Positions 9,348-18,630 of a stretch of DNA of 41,747 nucleotides are shown here, piece after piece. Under the pieces are notes generated by a model. The model did no database searches. It saw only the letters and a list, made by a program, of their open reading frames with translations, and was not told the origin of the DNA. Each line of letters starts with the position of its first letter. Position 1 is the stretch's first letter. Location of the stretch: contig BFEA01000878.1 in the NCBI GenBank assembly GCA_003427395.1, positions 253,137-294,883 of the forward strand. Direction: 5' to 3'. The translations under genes and the position numbers were made by a program. This DNA is from Chara braunii (taxonomy: Eukaryota; Streptophyta; Charophyceae; Charales; Characeae).

Positions 9348-10374
9348 ATCCGGCCTTCGACCCTTCTCGCTTCATACGAACCCCAAAATGGTCGCTTCCC
9401 TCATGCAGTGTCTGGATTTGGCCCTGCTTGCCGTGAGGTTATGCTCCTCGAGCAGGTTTAGGACCTTTTCGAGGTCCTGGATGTGCTCCCAAACAAAGCG
9501 CATTACCCCTGGCGAGACTTCGTCGCTCTCTTTCACCGTCGGCCCCTTTACTGCCAAATCGTCGATGTATGCCTGTGTGATATGGGGGCTGACTGACTAC
9601 ATAGCCCAAATCATGGCCCGTTCGACCATTGCTACCGCATTGGTCCAACCTTGTGGGGCCACGTTCATGTGGATTAGCCCTCGCGGCGTGTGCATAGCCG
9701 TCACAGACCTGTCCGGCGGGTAGACTGGGAACTGATCATATCCTAAGTAAAGGTCTATAAGCGAAATTATAGGTCTTCCAACACATGATTCCGACAGCGC
9801 GTCCGCATTGGGCAATCCTCCAGCATCCCGCACAGTCACCGCATTCAGCCTCTGCAAATCTTGCACCCACCGCAACGTCCCGTTAGGCTTGATAAAGCAG
9901 AACCACGGGAATGTATACGGTCCACTCGAATAGTAGGCGACATGCGTATGTATCTTGTCGTCGAGGTAATCCACCACTTTTTTCTCCTCGTCAGGATTAG
10001 GATACCGCGCACCTCTCATGTTCCAATGCTCGTGTGACACGGTGTGGATGCGGATCAAAGGTATTTTGTCCTCATCCAGCCTGCCATGCTCCTCGTCGCT
10101 AAACGCATAGGGCGATGCCTCCTTTTCATCAACTCCACCATCAACGCTCGCTCCTGAGGCAGTAGGAAGTCGGGTTCCCCTATAATCAACTTCCCCTCGT
10201 TCCCTTCGTTGATACGACATGGCCCTGCTAGAGCACTCTCCCTCATTCGCCGTATCAACCCTCGTTCCCTCTCGTAGTATGCTTCCTCATCTTCTGTAAC
10301 GAGGACGGGAACCGGGCGACATTTCTTATCTACCGTCTTGTACTGCCTTTGGGAACCCTGCTTGAGCCGCCCCC
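9348..10374 (-). pseudogene. Reverse transcriptase of element A
   Basis: The RT domain begins in the -1 frame relative to protease (YKTVDKK). It changes frame once near 10150 by a small indel and then runs through RVQDLQRLN-type fingers. The palm motif A is intact (ISLIDLYLGYDQF, with the catalytic Asp), and motif C is YIDD at 9569-9558. The segment between them reads GLIHMNVAPQGWTNAVAMV where common Ty3/gypsy RTs have FGL-N-A-P. Stops are TAG near 9600 (Gln position judged from element B) and TGA at 9559-9557. RT copies the RNA genome into cDNA primed from tRNA. Confidence 0.9.
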
Positions 10375-11388
10375 TAAAAACGGTCGGCTCTCAGATTCAG
10401 TCTGTGCTGATGCGGGGCTCCTCTCGCCGCCCGGAAGCCGATATACCAGCTCCAACCTCCCTGCCTCGGGGCATTCAAGAACTTGCTCCCTCAAAGCTTG
10501 GATGACATCCGGATCTGCCATTTCATGCGCGGCCACTAAGTCCATGGCTTTCCCAACATCTGACAGGCTGAGGGAAAATGCCTCCACTTTCTCTTCTCCT
10601 TCTGGCTCTGCCCGGAACCTCCGACGCTCACTTTCCGATTCTTCAATCGTGAAGGATCCTAGATTGGGCCGGTTTCTTATACTCCTCGGTCTTGTGTTCC
10701 TGCAGGTAATTATTTTGTAATTTCCGCAGGCAGGGTCGCATAAGAGGAGGATTAACGTCCCGTCATGCTTATTGAATATCACGGTCTCCGTCCTGCTTAG
10801 GAATGACCTCCCAGGAGGATTCCGTGATCCACGTCCGGCATGATGAAGAAGCAAGCCCGGGCCTTCACCTTTCCAACCTCGATGAGTACATTCGAGGTTG
10901 TCACACAAAATACGGCCTTGCAGCTGGCTCCGTGCAGAATACCGCAGTCGGAACGATCTATATCCAGCCCGAATCTGATCGCGTCCGCCTCCCGAATAAT
11001 GTTCATCTCTGCCCTGGTGTCCACCATTGCTGCGCACTTGGAACCCTTCACCACCAAATCCACCGTGCCGCAAGCTATGCACTTCCAGTCCATCTTCGTA
11101 ATTGACTTCTGCCTCTTTGGGCAGGATCGTACCCCGATGGACATTGGACACCAGGCGCCGCGACAATCTCCCCTTCAAATCATCGCGGAGTCGCGGGGCC
11201 GACGCTAGGATTTCTTTCAGAGTCATGAGGTCATTGTGCCCTTCTAGCAGCCGGTCGATCACTTTCTCCACGTCAAACCCCTCCTCCAACCGAACCGCAT
11301 ACTTCTTCCTTTTGGGCGGTCCATCACACATGACTGGCTCGACCTCTCCTCTGGTTCCCTTTTTCCTTGCCCGCTGCTCCGCTCTCTA
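10330..11388 (-). pseudogene. Aspartic protease region of element A
   Basis: The retroviral-type protease cleaves the polyproteins. An N-terminal helical segment (EGHNDLMTLKEILASAPRLR) precedes the catalytic core. The active site reads VDTRAEMN at 11021-11010, so the invariant DTG is DTR and the enzyme should be dead. The core from about 11130 to 10800 is in a different frame from its two sides, meaning two compensating indels. The C-terminal part (FLSRTE, then a Glu-rich tail) returns to the original frame and ends at TAG 10332-10330. Gag and protease share one frame, and RT lies in the -1 frame. Confidence 0.85.
10375..10381 (-). promoter_or_regulatory. Position equivalent to the candidate -1 frameshift heptamer in element A
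   Basis: The minus strand reads G TTT TTA in protease-frame phase, 15 codons before the protease-frame TAG. Element B has the canonical T TTT TTG at the matching place. Here the first base is G, so slippage would be less favoured; it may be a decayed site. Confidence 0.4.
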
Positions 11389-12900
11389 ATCCTCCTCCCT
11401 GCGCAGCCTCTCGTCCTCTTCCTTCTCATTGTCGTCATCCTTCACTTCCACAGCCTCCTTTCTTTTTCCTGGCTCCAGCTCTCTCCTTGGAGGCTCTTGG
11501 CTGGCGCTGGTTTTGGCTTGACTTCTCGTTCGTGATGCCTGCACCAGCCGGGCCTGCGGAGTGGGGGGTCTCCCCATCATTCCCGATTGTGGGCACGACC
11601 CTACCACATTTATTCTGGGTCGCTCAGGCGCTGACTCCGGACCAGAGTTGTAGAGGAACACCTAAGGGATGTTAGACTTCCATTTCCTCACTTCCTTACA
11701 GAGGTCCACCAACTTCTGTTGGTACCTCCCCATCTTATCCAGCAGATCCTCCATTTTCCCCAACAAGACGGACGAAGGTTCAATCCTTTCTTCCTCATTC
11801 TCGTCATCTGACTCAATGATTATGGGCTCTTCCCCCTTACTTCCTCCTCGTAGCCCTTGAGTCACTTCCTCATCGCTTCCCACTTCCTCTACCCCAATCG
11901 GTGGTTCTTCCTTTTCCTGCCATAACCTGAACATGGTAGGGGGTGATGGCGAGCTGTCGCCCTTCGTTGGGCTTCTGCCCTCACTCCTCCAAGCCTTCTG
12001 TCAATGACCTCCCCAAACTGATCATAGATGTTCCCATCCATAGTGGAGGAAATTAGCCCGCTCCTCTCGTCTTCCCGTCTTATATTACAGAACCTTATAG
12101 TGTGGCCTTGCTGGTCACAATGTTGACAGATGGCCGTCCTCCAGTCAAAACGGGGTCTTCCATACCCCTAACTTCCCTGATCCCCCTGGCCTTGATACCC
12201 CTGGCCTTGGTACCCCTGGCCTTGGTACCCCTGGCCTTGACCATTCCATTGCCTTCCTCTTCCGGCGCCATTCCTGCCTCACCCCCTTCGTCCACCCCTC
12301 CCTCCGTTGCCTTGATTGCACTGCCCCTGGTTCCCACCTCCAGCCACGCTTCCCTGTGAACTGGGAGCGGGTGACGGTGGCGGTGCCACAGGCTGGGCCT
12401 GGGCTGCGAGGTAGATGGGTGGCGGCATACTCGTTTGAGGTCCGGCTACTGGTGGCGGGCTACCCCATGGTACGATTGCATTGATCACCGGTCAGGGCCA
12501 CTGTCTGTAGGAGGGCGCCCCTCCTTGCGAGGGGCCCGTACTAGATGATGGAGCTGCCACATTCAAAGGGGTTGTTGTCAAGGCCTGAGGCGCCTGTGCT
12601 TTTCCTGATCCCTGTCCGACCTGTGCCAAGTTACGCACTTTGCGTTGGGCCTTCATCAGGCGCTGCGGCACCGACTCTTCCTCTTCCCAGAGTTCCTCCT
12701 GAACAGCCTCCTCTATCACCGGCTCCGTCCCTTTCACTTGGACAGCCGTTACTACCCTCCTTTGCACCACCGGCTCTGTCGCATATTCCAACTGTGCCAA
12801 TACGTCTGTAACAATCCTTGTTACCCCCGGGATCCCAGAAGCGGTCGCATCTCTTTCCTTTGTCTTCTGCCTTTGGAGGCGTACCCGACGTCTGCGACAT
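11389..12900 (-). pseudogene. Gag of element A, capsid region missing
   Basis: It starts at ATG 12900 (MSQTSGTPPKAEDK), about 300 bp after the PBS, with an early frameshift. A Q/P/G-rich linker follows, with a four-fold GYQGQ-type repeat at about 12180-12240. A clean CCHC zinc knuckle (CQHCDQQGHTIRFC) sits at about 12128-12087, then a MFRLWQEKEEP segment also found in element B Gag. Stops include TGA at about 12494, TAG near 12170, TAG near 11660 and TAG 11388-11386. The capsid-like domain present in element B Gag (27374-27960) has no counterpart here, so this Gag seems internally deleted. Confidence 0.8.
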
Positions 12901-13203
12901 CTTGATAGACTTTTCCCTTCAAGTTCCGTGATAAGAAAGAAAAAACAAGTATACTTCTTTTATTCAGCATCGCAACTTGACCGATCTCTTCCATCCGTCC
13001 TTCCTAACTCTTACTATGTACCTTTACCCAATGCTACACGTCCGTCCTTCATACCTTTCCTTACTCAGGTAGGTAAATTTCCTCACCTATACTTAGTCAT
13101 TCATTATTTTTCCTCACTTTTTCGCCCTTCCTTTATGCCTTTTCTCATTCACTTCTCATACCCGGATGTCGTTCCACCAGGGACAACGGTAGGCTTTCCG
13201 GTA

Positions 13204-13221
13204 TCCCCGGCAACGGCGCCA
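13204..13221 (-). other. Primer-binding site of element A (tRNA-Asp)
   Basis: The minus strand reads TGGCGCCGTTGCCGGGGA, complementary over 18 nt to the 3' end of plant tRNA-Asp including CCA. It lies 2 nt inside the LTR end, the usual spacing, and fixes element orientation. Confidence 0.95.
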
Positions 13222-13223
13222 CC

Positions 13224-14644
13224 TGTCGAGCGCATCGGTCTTGCACCGCACCAGGGCAGCGCGGGACCCTCCCGGCCGCGTCACGCAGGAGTAGGTTTAA
13301 AAATCCTTCGTCGTAAAATGTACATGGAGCTTCCGCAAGCTGCTCCGGCCGAGTGAGCCAACCATACCTCTCGCGAGCCCCTACGACAGGATAGGGCCTA
13401 CGAGAGGCACGACTTACCTACACCTGACGGGAGCTGTCACCTCCCTTCGGTGGGCGTATCCTCGCCGAGCTACCAGTTTACAGTACGAAAGCTAATCAGT
13501 TGCAATCGCAGAGGTGGACTAGCCGAGGACGTTTCTCGTTGGCTGTAGCATAGGGGGTACGCGCGGTAATACGCCTCAATCGGACCCGCACGCGAATCCG
13601 TATCTTGGGGGGCTGAGGTCCCAAGCGCAACCCGTCGTCGGTCGACTAGGACGTATCCCACACACCACTTGCACTCCACTTTACAAACACACGGATGCAT
13701 AAAACAACACATATACGAAACGACGCAACACAAACAACGCGACAACGCTCCTAGCCCCTCGGTAGCGAACCCATAACTTTCTAATGCGGAAATCAAACAG
13801 GCGTAGCGCGCGAGACTTAGTATAAAACCGCGCGGACGCAGAATTAACTCGTATCGACTCGCAATGCAAGCGTACGCAAGCGGTCGCAATGATGACGTAC
13901 TATGGAGTACCCATACTTACGCGGTCCTCGTTAATCGTGAGGGTCGCGTTCGACACTCATGTGCGGCTGACACTCGCCTAGAGGGTTAATCTCTTGACGC
14001 TGGACAACCGTCATGCGAGGTTGAAGACCACACCCTCTTCTGCACCCTGTGGCGGTCGAACATCAAGGGGTTTGACTTTGACGGCTGTCACGGACTATAA
14101 CGTCCAACTATAAAAACTCCAAAGAGCAAAGGATGAAAAGGGATCTCCCTTTTTTCTCTCGAGCCATAATCTGGTTAACCCTTGCTCACGATCACTGTAA
14201 GTCGCGCGCATACCCGAGACACTTATAGATATATAAGGGTTAACTATATAGGACGATCACTTCTCACAGTCACAGTGAGGCTCCTCTCAGCCATATAAGT
14301 ATGAAATCGCAGGCAATCACAACTAGAGTCTGAACCACAACCATACCTGCAATCACATCAACGAGTCAAATCAACAGCCCACGAGCTACACGGAGTCAAC
14401 CCCAACCACCTACGACACTTATACCCCTTGCTTTAGCCATGCAAGCCCCAAACGTCCTGTCCAACCAACCTTAATTAAATACTCATCACCTTTGTTAAAT
14501 GACCATTCAATAAAAGTCCGGGTGAAACCTTAATAAAACAACGAAATCACCAGGGCTAAAGCCTTTTAGGTTGAGTGTGGAGGGTGAGTCGAAATTGAGT
14601 CGTAGACCGACGAATCGGCAACCGGCCTGTTATCAGTGATAACA
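13224..14644 (-). repeat. 5' LTR of element A
   Basis: The inner end (minus strand ...GCTCGACA) abuts the PBS after GG. The proposed outer end is TGTTATCACTGATAACAGG, giving TGT...ACA termini and about 1421 bp. The inner 200 bp and the outer 60 bp are similar to the LTR of element B. It contains a perfect splice donor AG|GTAAGT at 13419-13412 near its 3' end and a TATA-like TTTTATACTA at about 13817-13827. The outer boundary is inferred by comparison with B because there is no second LTR to compare with. Confidence 0.7.
13412..13419 (-). promoter_or_regulatory. Candidate splice donor in the LTR of element A
   Basis: The minus strand reads AG|GTAAGT, a full-consensus 5' splice site. It is followed by CGTGCCTC, where element B has TGTACCTC. 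Conservation of the site and its flank in both LTRs supports function. Confidence 0.55.
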
Positions 14645-14930
14645 GAAAGTGATCCTCAAGGGATCAAGCTGGATCAAGCCCTGAACTTGGATCTAATGCT
14701 AAAAAAGAACTTTAACACACGACAGATCAATTCCCAACCTAAGATCATAAGAGTATGGAGAATACAACTCTATAATACATCCTCACTCAAAATCTCCTTA
14801 TAAGCTAAACCTAAGTCTACTTTTAAATTAGTTGTTAAGCCAAAGGTAGACCAACTGCAGAATCTTCCCTATTCTGGGTGGATTTCCTGAATCACCACCT
14901 GTCAAAATATAATTTATCTCCTCTAAACTA
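14645..14930. other. Unassigned spacer upstream of element A
   Basis: AT-rich DNA without an open frame. The first bases may still be related to sequence just outside the B LTR (both have GGA...TTTC before TGTTA), so the LTR edge is uncertain. Confidence 0.4.
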
Positions 14931-14932
14931 AG

Positions 14933-15525
14933 AAAATTTCGGCATCGCTTCCCGTAGGAAAAGTGTCTTTCCAGAATTTATATAAGCCAAGATATGAGAG
15001 CAGAAATAATCTCTGACTCCTTGAAAGTCAAATTTTGTCTAACTCCCTGATTTAGTAAAAATTTGGGCAGCACTCTCTTTACAGAGGGAGACTTCCCAGA
15101 TTTATACTAAGTCAGATTTGAACTCACAAGACAACTTCGGTTCAATTTAGACAAGATTTAACTAACTTCTTAGTTTTGCATAAATTTCGGCAGCACTCCC
15201 TCTAGAAAAGGGCTTTCCCAAAAATTTATACAAAGCGAGGTCCAGAACTTGAGAATAACTTTGACTTGTTAAAGTTCAATTTTGTCCAACTCCCTGAGTT
15301 AGTAAAAATTCGGGCAACACTCCCTCTAGAAAATGAGACTTTCCAGATTCTTACTAAGCCAGATATATGGAAAAGACAAGTTGAACTCTGACAAGTCAAA
15401 AGTTGACTAACTTCTTGGATTTGTAGAAATTTCGGCAGTGCTTTCCGTAGGAAAAGTAGCTTGCCAAGATTTATACAAAGCCAAGTATAAGAAAAAGATT
15501 TCAGAAAATGCAAGAATTGACCTAA
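14933..15525. repeat. Tandem array, five units of about 123 bp
   Basis: Units are recognised by AAATTTCGGCAGCACTCCC-like cores with GGCA at 14941, 15066, 15189, 15313 and 15434 (spacings 125, 123, 124, 121). A short self-complementary element follows the core in most units (for example TTTCC gta GGAAA, and CCCT ctagaaa AGGG). The second half of each unit alternates between two sub-types: GTCAAATTTTGTCTAACTCC and ACTAACTTCTTRG. This hints at a dimeric higher order. Confidence 0.9.
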
Positions 15526-15754
15526 GTAAAAAAAAATTATTATAGAAAATGCAGGAATTGACACTAACTCTTATGACTCTAGCACGTGGCGAGCAACTAA
15601 AGCGACTACCTATAATACTGAAACTCAAACAGACTAACCATCCCATCCAGTCAGTTGCAAACCAAACCACGAATGTAAGTACTCTCAACATCCCAAGTTC
15701 ATTCCATATAAATAGTTCATGAATCTTCAAGTTCTTGAATTCTTATACCCATCT

Positions 15755-16460
15755 TACATAAGACATAGAGCTGGACCATTCGCCATGGAAACAATGACCC
15801 AGCTTGTCTTTATGATATACACGAACAGGTTGCACAATTACTTCTCTCTTCTCTTGGGCAGATGATCAGGCCATTCGCCATGGAAACAATGCCTAGTCGC
15901 CCTGTGTTGTTTAATATCAAAAATTTAGTTTTTTTCTGACTTTGTTTTCAAAAGAAAAGACAAATATGCGTAGGGGACTGAACCATTCACAGTAGAAACA
16001 ATGTTCAACTTGCCCAAGCGATTTTCATTTATACTTTGTATTTTTCCTTTTCTCTTCTTAATGATATGGCTTAACGCTGGACTATTCATAGTAGAAACAA
16101 TGTCCAACTGCTAGTTCACATGCAAATATACATAAAGTATTTTTCTTTATACTCAGTTTAATTTATGTGCGTGGTTTTCAGGCTAAACCATTCACCATGG
16201 AAACAATGCTTAGCCTTAGACAAAAAATCCTCCCTCAGAATAAACAAGAATTTAAACCCCTTCATTCATGCAAACCCTCAAAGTTAACTAGAGTAAACAG
16301 GTCATTCAAAGTAGAAACAATGTCTGGTCCTCCAGAAAACAACTAAATAAACATAGCAACCAGACCGTTCACAGTAGAAACAATACCTGGTCCTTCAGAA
16401 AACAGCCAAATAAACATAGCAACCAGGCCATTCACAGTAGAAACAATGCCCGGTTTTGGG
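15755..16460. repeat. Eight dispersed hairpins with a conserved loop and covarying arms
   Basis: The core CCATTCRCMRTRGAAACAAT(G) recurs with CCATT-type starts at 15776, 15871, 15983, 16082, 16188, 16302, 16375 and 16438. The flanks pair across each core and differ between copies: AGCTGG/CCAGCT plus AAGACA/TGTCTT in copy 1, TGAA/TTCA in copy 3, TGGAC/GTCCA in copy 4, AGGCTAA/TTAGCCT in copy 5, ACCAG/CTGGT in copy 7 and AACC/GGTT in copy 8. Inside, CATT pairs with AATG. Spacing is irregular (63-114 bp). Confidence 0.9.
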
Positions 16461-17985
16461 TGACCCTTCCAAACGCATGCAAAACTGCCTTCCTCCCACC
16501 TTCCCCCAGTTCATCCTTAGTCTGCTTTGAATCAAAGCAAAGATGAAACTTAAGCTTCACTCTTACATATTCTTTCCATTTAGTCTGATTGGGTCCTGAA
16601 GAGAAAGCAATGATCATAGGGACAAACTCATACATACACCAATCATACTAGAGGGAGATAGGCAAACATGGGTAGTAGTGGGTTATACAGATGAAAATGG
16701 TTTACCTGACAGTTCCCTACCTCCAGAACTCCTCATGAGTTCCGGCAGAGGTCCCGCAATCGGTGGGTGGACTCCCCACAAAGTCTTGGTGCGGGCCTAC
16801 GAGTTGCAATCCCGCCTGCCGCCTTCCTCTCAGAACCAGTGGACTAGACTCAGAGTAAGAAGGGTAGAGAAAGGAAGTTTTAGACCCTCTGATTCAAGAA
16901 ACGCGCTCTCAGACTCAAAGGAGAGGGCCTTGGTACCTTCAGAGCCTGAGGGCCCCGCAATGGTGGCCAATGTACCAACTTAGTCAAGTCCAAGTCCAAA
17001 CTGCTGAACACAATCCTCCTAGTAACTCCTCAAAATTGCAGCAGTAAACTCCCCTTCCCGTCCTTCAAACACCATATTCAACAGCGACAACAACTGTTTT
17101 CAGCAACCACAGTCCGCACGTAGTCTGCAAGTGCAGCGGCAGCATCCAGCGAATCAACCTGTGCGCAACATATATTACACAGCGGCAAAACTATCATCGT
17201 ATGTATCAGGAAATTTTTCACAGCCACGCGGCAGCAATCCTGGCGGCCCTCAGCAATCAAGCAGCAATGCACCATAGGATACAGCAGCACTCACAGTATC
17301 AGCTACGGCACCACCAGGTGGCTTGCTCGCATCCCTAAGCCCGCCTACTACAGGATGATACGTGTAGCCCGCCCACTGTTGCAGCCTCCTGCTGTTCACC
17401 AATTCTCTATCCGAAAAGAGGTAAGCCAACCCCCCCCTTTTAACTCTTCGCTGCCCTCACTGTACCCTGCCAACTGGTCTGGACAACACACCTGTCAACA
17501 GGTGAGTCCCCAGTTTCTCGGCCATCGGTTCCCACTGTGCCCTGAGCTAGGGAGTCTCCTTAACGACCATCCGCCACTTGTTGTAGGCCACACAGACATC
17601 CCGAACCGGGCGACTCCGCCCTGATGTAATTGGCTCGATGGGTGGCAGGGTCCCGACCAGGTAAGTAACCTCTCCTCCTCTTTTTCTCTACGTTGCTTAC
17701 TGCAGGGGGCCGTGTTCAGTATGAACACGTATGAGAGAATCTAAGAGAAAACAAGGAAAAATCGGGAATGAATCTTTTGCTAAATCGCGCCCAGATTCAT
17801 GCTCCAGGTAAGCCCCCCTCTTTCTGATCCTTCCCATAGCCGACAGCGTAGTCTGTACCTTTCTCAACGCAAAAACTAACCCCTCTTACCTAAGTCCGAC
17901 TATTTCGACTAATTCGGAGTACTCTAAAACCTCACCTAAGCAACTTTACTTACTTGATTCTATAAAAAATCAAGTTATGTTCCAT
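16461..17985. other. Unassigned stretch before the gap
   Basis: No recognised gene. A Gln/Ser-rich plus-strand frame at about 17060-17275 (no starting Met, ends at TAG) resembles low-complexity Gag linkers but is not specific. Four donor-like AGGTAAG/AGGTGAG words recur at about 17416, 17495, 17656 and 17806 on the plus strand. An 8-bp inverted repeat (ACTTGATT...AATCAAGT) lies at about 17952-17974, just before the gap. Confidence 0.4.
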
Positions 17986-18630
17986 NNNNNNNNNNNNNNN
18001 NNNNNNNNNNNNNNNNNNNNNNNNNNNNNNNNNNNNNNNNNNNNNNNNNNNNNNNNNNNNNNNNNNNNNNNNNNNNNNNNNNNNNNNNNNNNNNNNNNNN
18101 NNNNNNNNNNNNNNNNNNNNNNNNNNNNNNNNNNNNNNNNNNNNNNNNNNNNNNNNNNNNNNNNNNNNNNNNNNNNNNNNNNNNNNNNNNNNNNNNNNNN
18201 NNNNNNNNNNNNNNNNNNNNNNNNNNNNNNNNNNNNNNNNNNNNNNNNNNNNNNNNNNNNNNNNNNNNNNNNNNNNNNNNNNNNNNNNNNNNNNNNNNNN
18301 NNNNNNNNNNNNNNNNNNNNNNNNNNNNNNNNNNNNNNNNNNNNNNNNNNNNNNNNNNNNNNNNNNNNNNNNNNNNNNNNNNNNNNNNNNNNNNNNNNNN
18401 NNNNNNNNNNNNNNNNNNNNNNNNNNNNNNNNNNNNNNNNNNNNNNNNNNNNNNNNNNNNNNNNNNNNNNNNNNNNNNNNNNNNNNNNNNNNNNNNNNNN
18501 NNNNNNNNNNNNNNNNNNNNNNNNNNNNNNNNNNNNNNNNNNNNNNNNNNNNNNNNNNNNNNNNNNNNNNNNNNNNNNNNNNNNNNNNNNNNNNNNNNNN
18601 NNNNNNNNNNNNNNNNNNNNNNNNNNNNNN
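17986..18630. other. Assembly gap (645 N)
   Basis: Unresolved bases. The sequence right after the gap is identical to position 1 of the window, so the contig resumes exactly at the start of the U6-bearing repeat. Confidence 1.

Larger units (their letters stand above)
4023..14644 (-). mobile_element. Element A: Ty3/gypsy-type LTR retrotransposon, decayed, 3' LTR not found
   Basis: Read leftward the order is 5' LTR (14644-13224), tRNA-Asp PBS (13221-13204), Gag, protease, RT, RNase H, integrase and ORF3. RT before integrase places it in the Ty3/gypsy order. A GPY/F-like module follows integrase, and no chromodomain is seen. It is broken by in-frame stops and several frameshifts, and its protease and RNase H have lost key residues. 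The left boundary given is the end of ORF3, because no 3' LTR is recognisable. It is the same lineage as element B, sharing the RT, IN, LTR end and ORF3 plan. Confidence 0.9.

Noticed and set aside
15755-16460. CRISPR array
   Set aside because: Spacing is irregular (63-114 bp), the repeats are imperfect with covarying flanks, and the context is eukaryotic retrotransposon DNA with no cas genes.
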